A stretch of DNA of 64,000 nt from Brevundimonas sp. UBA7664. Its GTDB lineage: Bacteria > Pseudomonadota > Alphaproteobacteria > Caulobacterales > Caulobacteraceae. Position 1 is the first letter of the stretch. Each line of letters starts with the position of its first letter. The DNA is taken from positions 574-64,573 of the forward strand of contig NZ_DLHQ01000051.1 in assembly GCF_002483305.1 (NCBI RefSeq), read 5' to 3'. Below, one piece after another: positions 36,391 to 46,352 of this stretch. The notes beneath the pieces were generated by a model. It had not been told where the DNA came from, did no database searches, and saw nothing but the letters and a program-made list of their open reading frames with translations. A program made the position numbers and the translations under genes.

Positions 36391-38175
36391 ATGACCTACC
36401 GCGCCCCCGTTCGCGATCTCGCCTTTACCCTGCAGGCCGTCGCGGGCATCGACCAGGTCGCCGCCACCGGCGCCTTTCCCGATTATGACGCCGAAGTGCA
36501 GGGCGCCGTGCTCGAGGCCGCGGCGCAGTTCTCGGAAGGCGTGCTGGCGCCGTTGAACCGGATCGGCGACCAGAAGGGTTCGACCTGGGCCGACGGCGCG
36601 GTCACCGCCGCGCCCGGCTTCGCCGACGCCTATCGCCAGTTCGCCGAGGGCGGCTGGACCGGCCTGTCCGCCCCCGCCCACGCCGGCGGCCAAGGCCTGC
36701 CCAAGGCGCTCGAGCTGGCGGCCTATGAGACGGTGCACGCCGCCAACATGGCCTTCGGCCTGTGCCCCATGCTGTCGCTCGCCGCCATCGAGGCCCTTGA
36801 GGCCCACGGCACCCCCTCCCAGAAGGAGACCTACCTCACCAAGCTGGTCAGCGGGGAATGGACCGGCGCCATGGTGCTGACCGAGCCGGGCGCAGGCTCG
36901 GACCTCGGCGCCCTGACGGCGACGGCGACGCCGAATGGCGACGGAACCTGGGCCCTGAACGGCCAGAAGATCTTCATCACCTGGGGCGACCACGACGCCA
37001 CGGACAACATCGTCCACATGGTGCTGGCCCGCCTGCCCGACGCGCCCGCCGGGCCCAAGGGGATCAGTCTGTTCCTCGCCTCCAAATTCCTGCTCAACGA
37101 GGACGGGTCACTGGGCGCCCGCAACGCCTTCCGGCCCGTCGGCGTCGAGCACAAGCTGGGCATCCACGCCTCGCCCACCTGCGTCATGTCGTACGAGGGC
37201 GCGACCGCCGAACTGGTCGGCCAGCCGAACCAGGGTCTGGCCCATATGTTCGTGATGATGAACGCCGCCCGCCTCGCCGTCGGGGTCGAGGGCGTCGGCA
37301 TCGCCGAGCGGGCCTATCAGCACGCGCTGGCCTATGCGACCGAGCGCCGCCAGGGCCGGTCGGTCTGGACCGGCGAGGCCAACGCCCCGATCGTCGACCA
37401 TCCGGACGTGCGCCGCTCCCTGTCGGTGATGAAGGCGAAGATCGCCGCCGCCCGCGCCATCTGCCTGTCCACCGGCGTGGCCGCCGATCTGGCGAGGCAC
37501 GCGGCGACCGAAGAGGAGCGCCGCCGCTGGAAGGGGCGCGAGGACCTGTTCACCCCGATCGCCAAGGCCTGGTCCACCGACGTCGGCTGCGAGGTCGCGT
37601 CGCTGGGCGTGCAGATCCACGGCGGCATGGGCTTCATCGAGGAGACGGGCGCGGCGCAATACTATCGCGACGCCCGGATCGCCCCGATCTACGAAGGCAC
37701 CAACGGCATCCAGGCCATGGACCTGGTCGGCCGCAAGCTGTCGCAGGACGGCGGCCAGTCGGCGCGCGAACTGATCGCCGATATGAAGGCGACCCTGGCC
37801 GTGTTGCCGCATCTGTATTCGGGCAGGCCGCTGGAGCGGTTCGCCGCCGCGGTCGCCGCCGTCGAGGACGCCACCCTTTGGATGCTCGACCGCAAGGCCG
37901 CCGCCGACGGGGCGGCGGACGTGCTGGCGGCCGCCGACGCCTATCTGAAACTGCTCGGCGACGTCATCGGCGGCTGGATGCTGGCCCAGGGTGCGCTCTA
38001 CGCCCGCGACCAGCTGGACGGCGGTCAGGGCGACCCGGCATGGCTGGAGGGCAAGATCACCCTGTACGAGGTCTACGCCGCCAATGTGCTCGGCCACGCC
38101 TCGAGCCGGCTGGCCGCCGTGGGCCAGGGCGGAGCGCTGCTGGAGCGGATGAGCGTGGACGTGCTGGCGGGGTAG
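36391..38175 (+). CDS. acyl-CoA dehydrogenase, long form (DmdC/FadE-like)
   Basis: 594 residues with all ACAD parts: an N-terminal DMSP-type extension (TYRAPVRDLAFTLQAV), the helical N-domain, MVLTEPGAGSDLGALTATA (FAD/substrate beta-domain), FITWGDHD, a C-terminal helical domain with AKAWSTDVGCEVASLGVQIHGGMGFIEE (arginine/quinone-binding block), IAPIYEGTNGIQAMDLVGRKL (catalytic Glu region), and an extra C-terminal domain. The layout is that of the 3-methylmercaptopropionyl-CoA dehydrogenase-like family. True substrate unknown; beta-oxidation of some acyl-CoA is likely. Confidence 0.9.
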   Translation: MTYRAPVRDLAFTLQAVAGIDQVAATGAFPDYDAEVQGAVLEAAAQFSEGVLAPLNRIGDQKGSTWADGAVTAAPGFADAYRQFAEGGWTGLSAPAHAGGQGLPKALELAAYETVHAANMAFGLCPMLSLAAIEALEAHGTPSQKETYLTKLVSGEWTGAMVLTEPGAGSDLGALTATATPNGDGTWALNGQKIFITWGDHDATDNIVHMVLARLPDAPAGPKGISLFLASKFLLNEDGSLGARNAFRPVGVEHKLGIHASPTCVMSYEGATAELVGQPNQGLAHMFVMMNAARLAVGVEGVGIAERAYQHALAYATERRQGRSVWTGEANAPIVDHPDVRRSLSVMKAKIAAARAICLSTGVAADLARHAATEEERRRWKGREDLFTPIAKAWSTDVGCEVASLGVQIHGGMGFIEETGAAQYYRDARIAPIYEGTNGIQAMDLVGRKLSQDGGQSARELIADMKATLAVLPHLYSGRPLERFAAAVAAVEDATLWMLDRKAAADGAADVLAAADAYLKLLGDVIGGWMLAQGALYARDQLDGGQGDPAWLEGKITLYEVYAANVLGHASSRLAAVGQGGALLERMSVDVLAG

Positions 38176-38183
38176 GCGTTTGC

Positions 38184-38327
38184 CGTATCCCTCCCCTTCA
38201 TGGGGAGAGACGATCGCGAAGCGATCCGGGTGGGGTTCGAAAGGGCCGGAGCGCGGACTGACGCGCCCCACCCTGTCGTCGCTGCGCGCCGACATCCCTC
38301 CCAATAAAGGGGAGGGAGAAGCGTATT
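38184..38327. repeat. composite palindromic repeat (CCCTCCCC type)
   Basis: Outer arms CGTATCCCTCCCCTT (from 38184) and AAGGGGAGGG..AAGCGTAT (to 38327) pair, and GGGTGGGG (38228-38235) pairs with CCCCACCC near 38266-38273. An inner GATCGC-GAA-GCGATC hairpin lies near 38211-38225. About 145 bases fill most of the gap between convergent ACAD and lpdA genes. It could serve as a bidirectional transcript end, but the composite form is that of a dispersed repeat. Confidence 0.7.
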
Positions 38328-38331
38328 CCGC

Positions 38332-39735
38332 CTAGATGTGCAGCACCCGCCCATAGGCGTCCAGCGCGGCCTCGTGCATGGCCTCGGACATGGTCGGGTG
38401 GGGATAGACGATGCCGTGGATGTCCTCTTCCGTCGCCTCCATGGCGATGGCGGTGATGAAGCCCTGGATCATCTCGGTGACCTCGGCCCCGATCAGGTGG
38501 GCCCCGATCAGGGCGCCGGTCTTCGCGTCGAATATGACCTTGACGAAGCCGTCGGTGTCGCCGGCGGCCACGGCCTTGCCGTTCACCTTGAAGGGGAAGC
38601 GGCCGATCTTCACGTCCCGCTTCGCCTCGCGCGCGCCCTGTTCGGTGATGCCGACCGAGGCGATCTGCGGCTGGGCATAGGTGCAGCCGGCGATGGGTGA
38701 ATGGACATTGGGCGTCTTGTAACCGGCGATGTGTTCGGCGGCGTGGATGCCTTCGTGGCTGGCCTTGTGCGCCAGCCAGGGCGCGCCGGCGCAGTCGCCG
38801 ATGGCGTAGAGGCCTTTGACGTTCGTCTGGCAGTGGCCGTCGATGGTGATGTGGCCGCGGTCCATGTTGACGCCCAGCGCCTCCAGACCGATGCCGTCGG
38901 TGTTGGCGGTGATGCCCACGGCCGAGATGCAGACCTCGGCCTCCAGCGTCTCGGCCTTGCCGCCGGCCTCGATGGCCACCTGCACGCCCTTGCCGCCTTT
39001 CGAAACCTTGGTGACCTTGCAGCCGACGCGGAATGTCATGCCGCGCTTCTCGAACGAGCGGCGGGCGGCCTTGGAGACTTCCTCGTCCTCGACGGGCAGG
39101 ATGCGGTCGAGGGCCTCGACCACCGTCACCTCGGCCCCGAGGGCGCGGTAGAAGCTGCCGAACTCGATGCCGATCGCGCCGGAGCCGATGACCACGATCG
39201 AGGCCGGCATCGTCTTCGGCGCCATGGCCTCGCGATAGGCCCAGATGCGGTCGCCGTCCGCCTCCAGCCCGATCTGCGGGATGGCCTTGGCGCGCGCGCC
39301 GACGGCCAGCATGACGGTCTTCGCCTCGACCGTGCGCGATCCGCCGGCCTTCAGGGCGATGACGACCTTCGGGGCTGCGGCGCCCTTCTCCAGCTTCGCC
39401 GTCCCCTCGATGACCTCGATCTTGTTCTTCTTCATCAGGAACGCGACGCCCTTGTTCATGGTGGCGGCGACGCCCCGTGAACGCTGGATGATGGCGTCGA
39501 AGTCGAACCCGACCTTGTCGGCGGACAGGCCGTAGTCCTTCAGGTGCGACAGGCTCTCGTATTTCTCGCCCGACTTCAGCAGCGCCTTGGTCGGGATACA
39601 GCCCCAGTTGAGGCAGATGCCGCCGAGGCTCTCGCGCTCGACGATCGCGACCTTCAGGCCCAGCTGGCTGGCGCGGATCGCGGCGACATAGCCGCCCGGG
39701 CCGGAGCCGATGACGATGAGATCGAATTCAGCCAT
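38332..39735 (-). CDS. lpdA: dihydrolipoyl dehydrogenase (E3)
   Basis: 467-residue FAD disulphide oxidoreductase that reoxidises dihydrolipoyl groups of PDH and related complexes. IGSGPGGYVAAIRASQLG at the N-terminus, redox-active GGICLNWGCIPTKALL, NAD site VVIGSGAIGIEFGSFYRALG, ALYAIGDCAGAPWLAHKASHEG and the C-terminal HPHPTMSE-type IVYPHPTMSEAMHEAALDA with the catalytic His-Glu. No lipoyl domain is attached. It is downstream of the ACT and DUF3667 genes, in the pdh cluster. Confidence 0.97.
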   Translation of the reverse strand: MAEFDLIVIGSGPGGYVAAIRASQLGLKVAIVERESLGGICLNWGCIPTKALLKSGEKYESLSHLKDYGLSADKVGFDFDAIIQRSRGVAATMNKGVAFLMKKNKIEVIEGTAKLEKGAAAPKVVIALKAGGSRTVEAKTVMLAVGARAKAIPQIGLEADGDRIWAYREAMAPKTMPASIVVIGSGAIGIEFGSFYRALGAEVTVVEALDRILPVEDEEVSKAARRSFEKRGMTFRVGCKVTKVSKGGKGVQVAIEAGGKAETLEAEVCISAVGITANTDGIGLEALGVNMDRGHITIDGHCQTNVKGLYAIGDCAGAPWLAHKASHEGIHAAEHIAGYKTPNVHSPIAGCTYAQPQIASVGITEQGAREAKRDVKIGRFPFKVNGKAVAAGDTDGFVKVIFDAKTGALIGAHLIGAEVTEMIQGFITAIAMEATEEDIHGIVYPHPTMSEAMHEAALDAYGRVLHI

Positions 39736-39831
39736 CTGGGTCTCCTGGGCGGCGTCGGATGTCGCCTCTTTAACGCGCCGGCGCCGCCCGGGGCCACTCC
39801 CCTGCCCGCGCGCGACACAATTTGTCAGCGG

Positions 39832-40788
39832 TCAGGCCGCCATGAAGGCGAGGAAGGCGTCGACGTCCATTGCGGAGATCGCGACCACCAGGGCGGCGGG
39901 GAGCAGCACCAGAGCGAAATAGAGAACGGTGTGGGCGGCGCCGCGCCAGGCCGCGGACGCCAGCGGCAGCCCGTAGTAGGCCCGCGCCGACATCACCAGA
40001 TAGGCCAGATAGGGCCCCAGCAGGGGCCAGGCGGGCGCATCAGCGCCGAACCGGTTGATCAGCGCCAGCAGGATCAGCAGGCCGAACGCCATCGAATGGG
40101 CCCACATGGCGAACACGAGGTGCTCCATGAACAGCCGACGCCGCCCGAACAGCGGCATCAGCAGGAGCGCGAAGAGGGGCATCAGCAGCCACAGGGCGTT
40201 GGGCAGCCAGGCGCCCATCCGCTCGGTGATGACAGCCTGTTCCCGGTCCGCCTGCAGTTCGTAGGAGAGGTTGGCGCGATCCTTCGGGGTTTCCGCCCGC
40301 GCCAGCGCCGCCTCGATCGCTGTCGTGACGCGCGGATCGATGAAGGGGGTCACCCGCTGCTGCATCCAGTGGTCACGCTCGGTCGCGCCCGCCACGTGCA
40401 CCGTGGCGCCGTCCGGATCGGGCGTGGCGACGACAGCCTGCCCCGGCACCACCTCGCGCACATACTGGAAGATCACGACGTCGCTGAAGTTGAGGACAGC
40501 CAGGAACAGGGCCGTCATGACCACGAAGATCTTGATCGGCGAGACATAGAGGCCGCCCGCCCCGGATCGATAGGCCTCGAGCAGGCGGGCCGGGCGGGCG
40601 GCGAGGGCGCCGACGGTCCGGACAAGGCGGGAATCGATCAGGGTTGTCTCGGACAGGGCCTCGGCGGCCATGTCGCGCAGCGGGCGCGGCCGCGCGAGCG
40701 TATCCTGGCCGCAGCCATGGCAATAGCGACCGACCAGATCGAGGCCGCAGGCCGGGCAGGCCGAAGGTGGTTCCGGATGCGTCGCCAA
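39832..40788 (-). CDS. DUF3667-type membrane protein with zinc-ribbon
   Basis: 318 residues. An N-terminal CPACG...YCHGCGQ zinc ribbon (pattern CxxC-x8-CxxC) precedes a soluble stretch (SETTLIDSRLVRTVGAL) and at least four or five membrane helices (SPIKIFVVMTALFLAVLNF, WLLMPLFALLLMPLFG, FAMWAHSMAFGLLILLALI, the last ones near the C-terminus). It matches DUF3667, whose function is unknown. TTG 40788 has GGGGGA four bases upstream; GTG 40836 would overlap the ACT gene by 28. It sits in the pdh-lpdA cluster. Confidence 0.8.
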   Translation of the reverse strand: MATHPEPPSACPACGLDLVGRYCHGCGQDTLARPRPLRDMAAEALSETTLIDSRLVRTVGALAARPARLLEAYRSGAGGLYVSPIKIFVVMTALFLAVLNFSDVVIFQYVREVVPGQAVVATPDPDGATVHVAGATERDHWMQQRVTPFIDPRVTTAIEAALARAETPKDRANLSYELQADREQAVITERMGAWLPNALWLLMPLFALLLMPLFGRRRLFMEHLVFAMWAHSMAFGLLILLALINRFGADAPAWPLLGPYLAYLVMSARAYYGLPLASAAWRGAAHTVLYFALVLLPAALVVAISAMDVDAFLAFMAA

Positions 40789-40808
40789 ATCGTCCCCCGG
40801 GCGGGAGC

Positions 40809-41216
40809 CTAGCCGGGCCCGGCCTCGCGAGTCCACGCCTCGGAAACCGCCCGGCCCCGTTCCATGTCGTCCACCACGAGGATCATCTGGTGGTCGTGGT
40901 CGCTGTACAGGACCTCGATATTGACGCCGGCCTCGGCCATGCGGCGGGTGAGCTGCCCGAGCTGGCCGGGAACATCCTGCCGCAGCCGCTGCACCAGCAC
41001 CTCGCGCTCGGCGACCACGCGGATGCCGGCCGCTTCCAGCGCCGCGCGGGCGGTGGGGCCGTCGGTGAACAGGAAATGCGCGACACCGGCGCCGTCGGCG
41101 ATCCAGGCGCCGCCGCCCTCGATGCTGACCCCGGCTCGCGCCAAGGCCTCGCCCATCTCGGCGAGGGTGCCGGGGCGGTGATCGAGGGCGATGGCGAGGT
41201 CGCGCAGCGTGGACAT
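40809..41216 (-). CDS. ACT-domain protein, two tandem ACT modules
   Basis: 135 residues built of two ACT-like halves: STLRDLAIALDHRPGTLAEMGEALARAGVSIEGG (residues 1-70) and EREVLVQRLRQDVPGQLGQLTRRMAEAGVNIEVLYSDHDHQ (70-135). ACT modules bind amino acids in regulatory proteins. No catalytic domain is attached, so it may be a small regulatory or sensing protein. Position: 18 bases after pdhC and just before DUF3667 and lpdA, in the same strand run. A role in PDH control is conjecture. Confidence 0.82.
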   Translation of the reverse strand: MSTLRDLAIALDHRPGTLAEMGEALARAGVSIEGGGAWIADGAGVAHFLFTDGPTARAALEAAGIRVVAEREVLVQRLRQDVPGQLGQLTRRMAEAGVNIEVLYSDHDHQMILVVDDMERGRAVSEAWTREAGPG

Positions 41217-41233
41217 GTCAGTTCAGCGCCGGA

Positions 41234-42532
41234 CTACGCCAGCATGGTCACGGGATCTTCGATCATCGCCTTGAAGACCTGGAGGAACTTTGCGCCGATG
41301 GCGCCGTCGACCACGCGGTGGTCGCAGGTCAGGGTGACGGTCATGACGGTGGCGACCGCCAGCTGGCCGTCGACCACGACGGGCCGCTGCTCGCCGACGC
41401 CGACGCTCATGATCGCGCCCTGGGGCTCGTTGATGATCGAGGCGAAGGACTGGATGCCGAACATGCCGAGGTTGGAGACCGAGAAGGTGCCGCCCTGGAA
41501 CTCCTCGGGCTTAAGCTTGCGGTCGCGGGCGCGTTTGGCCAGGTCCTTGGACTCCGCCGCAATCTGCGACAGCGACTTGGTCTCGGCCTTGCGGATGATC
41601 GGCGTGATCAGGCCGCCGTCGATGGCCACCGCCATGGCCACGTCGGCGTGGTGGTGCATCGCTATGCCCTCGGGCGAATAGCTGGCGTTGGCCTCGGGCA
41701 CGGCCTTCAGGGCCATGGCGCTGGCCTTGATGACGAAGTCGTTGACCGAGACCTTGCCGCCGTCCTTCTCGCGAAGGGCGTTGACCTTGGCGCGGGCGGC
41801 CAGCAGGCCGTCGATGCGGCAGTCGATGGTCAGCGGGAAATGCGGCACGTCGCGGAAGCTGTCGGTCAGGCGCCGGGCAATGGCCTTGCGCATGCCGTCC
41901 AGCGGGACGAGGTCGTAGCTGCCGTCGGGTATGCCCATCTGGGCCAGGGACTGGACCTTGCGGGGCTCGCCGGCGGCGACCGGAGCCGGGGCGCCAGCCG
42001 GTTTGGCGGCGCCGGTCGGGGCGCCTTCGAGATCGCGCTTGACGATCCGGCCGTGCGGGCCGGTGCCCTTGACCGAAGCCAGATCGATATTGCCCTGGGC
42101 CGCGAGACGGCGCGCCAGCGGCGAGGCGAAGACGCGGGCGCCGTCGGTCCTGGCCGGTACGGCGGCTTTCGCCCCCTCCCCCGCTTCGCGGGTACTCCCC
42201 CCGGCAGGGGGAGACGGTTGAGCGGATTGTCCCCCCGCCGGGGGGACCGAAGCCTGCGGAGCAGGGTTCGACGGGGCCTTGGCGGCCGCGCCGTCCTCGC
42301 CCTTCAACCGCGCGATCGGCGTATTGACCTTCACGCCCTCCGTGCCCTCGGCGACGAGGATCTCGGCGACCTCGCCCTCGTCGACGGCCTCGACCTCCAT
42401 GGTCGCCTTGTCGGTCTCGATCTCGGCGATGACGTCGCCGGCCTTGACCGTGTCGCCGACCTTGACGTGCCACTTGGCGAGGACGCCCTCTTCCATCGTG
42501 GGCGACAGGGCGGGCATCAGGATGTCGGTCAT
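41234..42532 (-). CDS. pdhC: pyruvate dehydrogenase E2 (dihydrolipoamide acetyltransferase), linker contains a palindromic repeat
   Basis: 432-residue E2 core subunit transferring acetyl groups to CoA. One lipoyl domain (residues 1-78; lysine in [18 protein letters not shown]), an Ala/Pro linker, a peripheral-subunit-binding domain ([35 protein letters not shown]) and the catalytic domain ending [15 protein letters not shown] (catalytic HxxxD). The linker at about residues 95-125 ([26 protein letters not shown]) is the in-frame translation of a triple hairpin repeat. The ATG at 42532 overlaps the DUF5076 stop by four bases. Confidence 0.96.
   Translation of the reverse strand: MTDILMPALSPTMEEGVLAKWHVKVGDTVKAGDVIAEIETDKATMEVEAVDEGEVAEILVAEGTEGVKVNTPIARLKGEDGAAAKAPSNPAPQASVPPAGGQSAQPSPPAGGSTREAGEGAKAAVPARTDGARVFASPLARRLAAQGNIDLASVKGTGPHGRIVKRDLEGAPTGAAKPAGAPAPVAAGEPRKVQSLAQMGIPDGSYDLVPLDGMRKAIARRLTDSFRDVPHFPLTIDCRIDGLLAARAKVNALREKDGGKVSVNDFVIKASAMALKAVPEANASYSPEGIAMHHHADVAMAVAIDGGLITPIIRKAETKSLSQIAAESKDLAKRARDRKLKPEEFQGGTFSVSNLGMFGIQSFASIINEPQGAIMSVGVGEQRPVVVDGQLAVATVMTVTLTCDHRVVDGAIGAKFLQVFKAMIEDPVTMLA
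42170..42250. repeat. triple-hairpin palindromic element inside the pdhC coding frame
   Basis: Three perfect stems in 70 bases: CCCGC-TTC-GCGGG (42180-42192), CTCCCCC-CGGCA-GGGGGAG (42195-42213) and GTCCCCCC-GCC-GGGGGGAC (42229-42247), with a GACGGTTGAGCGGA spacer between the last two. Translated on the minus strand it reads [20 protein letters not shown] and EAGEGA. Hairpin density and base composition differ from the rest of pdhC. Confidence 0.8.
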
Positions 42533-42827
42533 TGCGGCGACCCCTGCTGCTGGTTCGCGTCCCCGTTGGCGTGACCCTCGAGCCAGCCCTGCTTCAGGGC
42601 GTCGAGCGCCTGGCGCTGGGTGAGGCCGCCCTTCTGCTCGTAGGCGTGGGCGAAATTCCAGCACAGCTCGGCCAGCATCATGCCCATCGCCTTGGGATCG
42701 TCATAGGCCGGGCGGACCGTGATCAGCGCTCCTTTGGGCGAGACCCACACGCGCGCGAGCTCCATCACCGACCCGTCGACCGGGGCCGCGTCGAGCCCCT
42801 GCGGCTCCGGAAGAGCGAATTTGTGGG

Positions 42828-42831
<4 letters not shown>
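42529..42831 (-). CDS. DUF5076 protein embedded between pdhB and pdhC
   Basis: 100-residue soluble protein ([20 protein letters not shown]; central [43 protein letters not shown]; a Gln-rich end). It matches DUF5076, a family I recall mainly in alphaproteobacterial pdh clusters. Its ATG overlaps the pdhB stop by four bases and its stop overlaps the pdhC ATG, so all three are translated together. No catalytic motif seen. A PDH-associated structural or regulatory role is inferred from context only. Confidence 0.85.
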
Positions 42832-44206
<1,375 letters not shown>

Positions 44207-44210
<4 letters not shown>

Positions 44211-45232
44211 GCTGAGGCCTCCACATAGACGTCGGTATAGAGCTCGGACGGGTCCGGCTCGGGGCTTTCCTGGGCGAACTGGACGGCCTCGGCGACGATC
44301 GTCTTGATCTCGGCGTCGATGGCCTTGAGGTCGTCCTCGGTCGCGCCGGCCTGGTCCAGCAGCATCTTGACGTGGTCGATCGGGTCGCGGGTCTTCTTGA
44401 CCTCGTCGACCTCTTCCTTGGCCCGGTATTTGGCCGGATCCGACATCGAGTGACCACGATAGCGGTAGGTCTTCATCTCGAGGATGAAGGGGCCGCCGCC
44501 TTCGCGCGCCCGCTTGACCGCCTTGGCCACCGCGTCGCGCACGGCCAGCACATCCATGCCGTCGACCTGTTCGCCGGGAATGCCGAAGCTGGCGCCGCGC
44601 TCGCTCAGCCGGGTCGTCGACGACGAGCGTTCGATGCTCGTGCCCATGGCGTACTGGTTGTTCTCGATGATGTAGATGGCCGGCAGCTTCCACAGCTGGG
44701 CCATGTTGAAGCTCTCATAGACCTGGCCCTGGTTGGCCGCGCCGTCGCCGAAATAAATGAACGCGACGCTGTCATCGCCGCGGTAGCGGCCGGCGAAGGC
44801 CAGACCCGTGCCGAGCGCCACCTGCGCGCCGACGATGCCGTGGCCGCCGTAGAAGCCGGTGGCGGTGTCGAACATGTGCATCGACCCGCCCTTGCCCTTG
44901 GACGAGCCGCCGATGCGGCCGGTCAGCTCGGCCATGACCTCTTTCGGGTCCATGCCGGCGCACAGCATATGGCCGTGGTCGCGATAGCCGGTGATGATCT
45001 TGTCGTGGCCCTGTCTGACGCTCTCCTGAACGCCGACGGCCACGGCCTCCTGGCCGATGTACAGGTGGCAGAAGCCGCCGATCAGCCCCATGCCGTACAG
45101 CTGGCCGGCGCGCTCCTCGAAACGGCGGATCAGCACCATCTCGCGATAGAAGCGCAGCAGGTCCTCCTTGGACGCTGCGGGCGTGTTGGGAATCTTCTTG
45201 GACGCAGTCTTCGCGGCGGGGGCTTTCGCCAT
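44207..45232 (-). CDS. pdhA: pyruvate dehydrogenase E1 alpha
   Basis: 341-residue thiamine-diphosphate-binding subunit that decarboxylates pyruvate. TPP motif [32 protein letters not shown] (GDG...NN), substrate loop [16 protein letters not shown], phosphorylation-loop-like [13 protein letters not shown], and an acidic C-terminus. N-terminus is Ala/Lys-rich ([11 protein letters not shown]). First gene of the pdhA-pdhB-DUF5076-pdhC run, with a 112-base gap to ftsB upstream. Confidence 0.97.
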
Positions 45233-45344
45233 CCGTCATCTCCCGGCTGGGCCCACCGTTGAGGGCCTCTTGTCGTTACGGAAAGGGGCTTTAGCAGCCT
45301 TCGTTCCCGAAAGGCAAAGCCGGCTCAGGCGATGTAACGAAAGT

Positions 45345-45674
45345 TCACGCCCTCGGCGCGGACCCGTTTGTCGCGGGCGGCGCGGACACCCGGATGACGT
45401 AGTCGCGCGGATCGGAGAAGCCGAGCACGGCGCGGGCGCGCTCTTCCAGCAGGTCCCGCGACAGGCTGTCGGTGCGAAGATAACGGACCCGGACCTCGAG
45501 ATCGCGCCGCTGTTCCAGAATCCCGGCCAGTTGCGCCTCGCGCCGGACCATCAGGGCGTCGCGCTCATGCCCGCTCAGCAGGCCGCGCTGACCCGTCAGG
45601 GCCTGAACGCCCAGATAGACGACCAGCAACAGGAGGATGGCGGAGGGAAAATACGGCTTCATCCGTTCGGGCAC
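45345..45674 (-). CDS. ftsB: FtsB/DivIC-family septum formation initiator
   Basis: About 109 residues: a short N-terminus, one membrane helix (YFPSAILLLLVVYLGVQAL), a coiled coil (ERDALMVRREAQLAGILEQRRDLEVRVRYLRTD) and the conserved DLLEERARAVLGFSDPRDYVIRV end. FtsB bridges FtsQ and FtsL in the divisome. The GTG at 45674 is preceded by AAGGAG at eight bases; an ATG at 45662 is the alternative, but lies 20 bases from that site. The eno-ftsB-pdhA neighbourhood is common in alphaproteobacteria; here regulators are inserted between eno and ftsB. Confidence 0.85.
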   Translation of the reverse strand: MPERMKPYFPSAILLLLVVYLGVQALTGQRGLLSGHERDALMVRREAQLAGILEQRRDLEVRVRYLRTDSLSRDLLEERARAVLGFSDPRDYVIRVSAPPATNGSAPRA

Positions 45675-45797
45675 TACAGACGCTCCTTCTGAGCGTGGAC
45701 TCACAATCAATGAATCCTGACCGAAAATGCCTAACGAACCGTAGCTTGACGGTACGCCTGCGTCGAAGACACGAACCTGTTCAAGTCGCGCGCACCC

Positions 45798-46274
45798 CTA
45801 GGGCGCGGCGGTGGCCGTCGGCGGAAGGGGCAAGGAAGCCTGGGCGAAGGCGTAGCGCCAGCCCGAGTCCGTTCGAACATAGGTGTCGCTGAACCAGAGC
45901 GTGCGATCGAATGGCCCGTGAGCGTTCACGCCCTTGAGCCAAAGTTTGGCGGTCACAATCGCCGTATCGCCATAGAGCCTGACCGTTTGACTGCCTGGCT
46001 CCTCGTCCTGCTGTTGATAGGTGGTCTGACGCTCGTTGGCGAACAGGGCCTCCCGGCTGATGGCCCGGCCGTCGCCGAGCATCAGCACGAAATCCTCGTG
46101 AAGAATCCGGTCCATGGTGACGAAATCGTTGTGCTTCACCGCCATCTGGTAGGCGATGTCCAGCGCCGCCACCGCGCGACGATCGTCCTCAGGGGTTTGC
46201 GCACGCGCCGCGGAACCACTTGAAACCACCGACATCAAGAAAATCCCGCCAATCAGAATTGAACGAAGGCTCAT
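45798..46274 (-). CDS. exported NTF2-like (SnoaL/DUF4440) protein
   Basis: 158 residues with a Sec signal (MSLRSILIGGIFLMSVVSSGSAARAQ, cleavage near residue 26) and an NTF2-like fold (DDRRAVAALDIAYQMAVKHNDFVTMDRILHEDFVLMLGDGRAISRE, then VRLYGDTAIVTAKLWLKG and GWRYAFAQASLPLP). Proteins of this fold are ligand binders or hydrolases; no specific catalytic pair can be read. Codon use is less GC-biased than the pdh genes, fitting an inserted accessory gene. It lies 78 bases downstream of the AraC-regulator gene on the same strand. Confidence 0.8.
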   Translation of the reverse strand: MSLRSILIGGIFLMSVVSSGSAARAQTPEDDRRAVAALDIAYQMAVKHNDFVTMDRILHEDFVLMLGDGRAISREALFANERQTTYQQQDEEPGSQTVRLYGDTAIVTAKLWLKGVNAHGPFDRTLWFSDTYVRTDSGWRYAFAQASLPLPPTATAAP

Positions 46275-46352
46275 CGCCTGTCTCCCAGGTTGCGGAGTTC
46301 AGGATTAGCGATGCCTCCGGAACCGGACTTCCAGAATCTTATGGTCGCGGAC

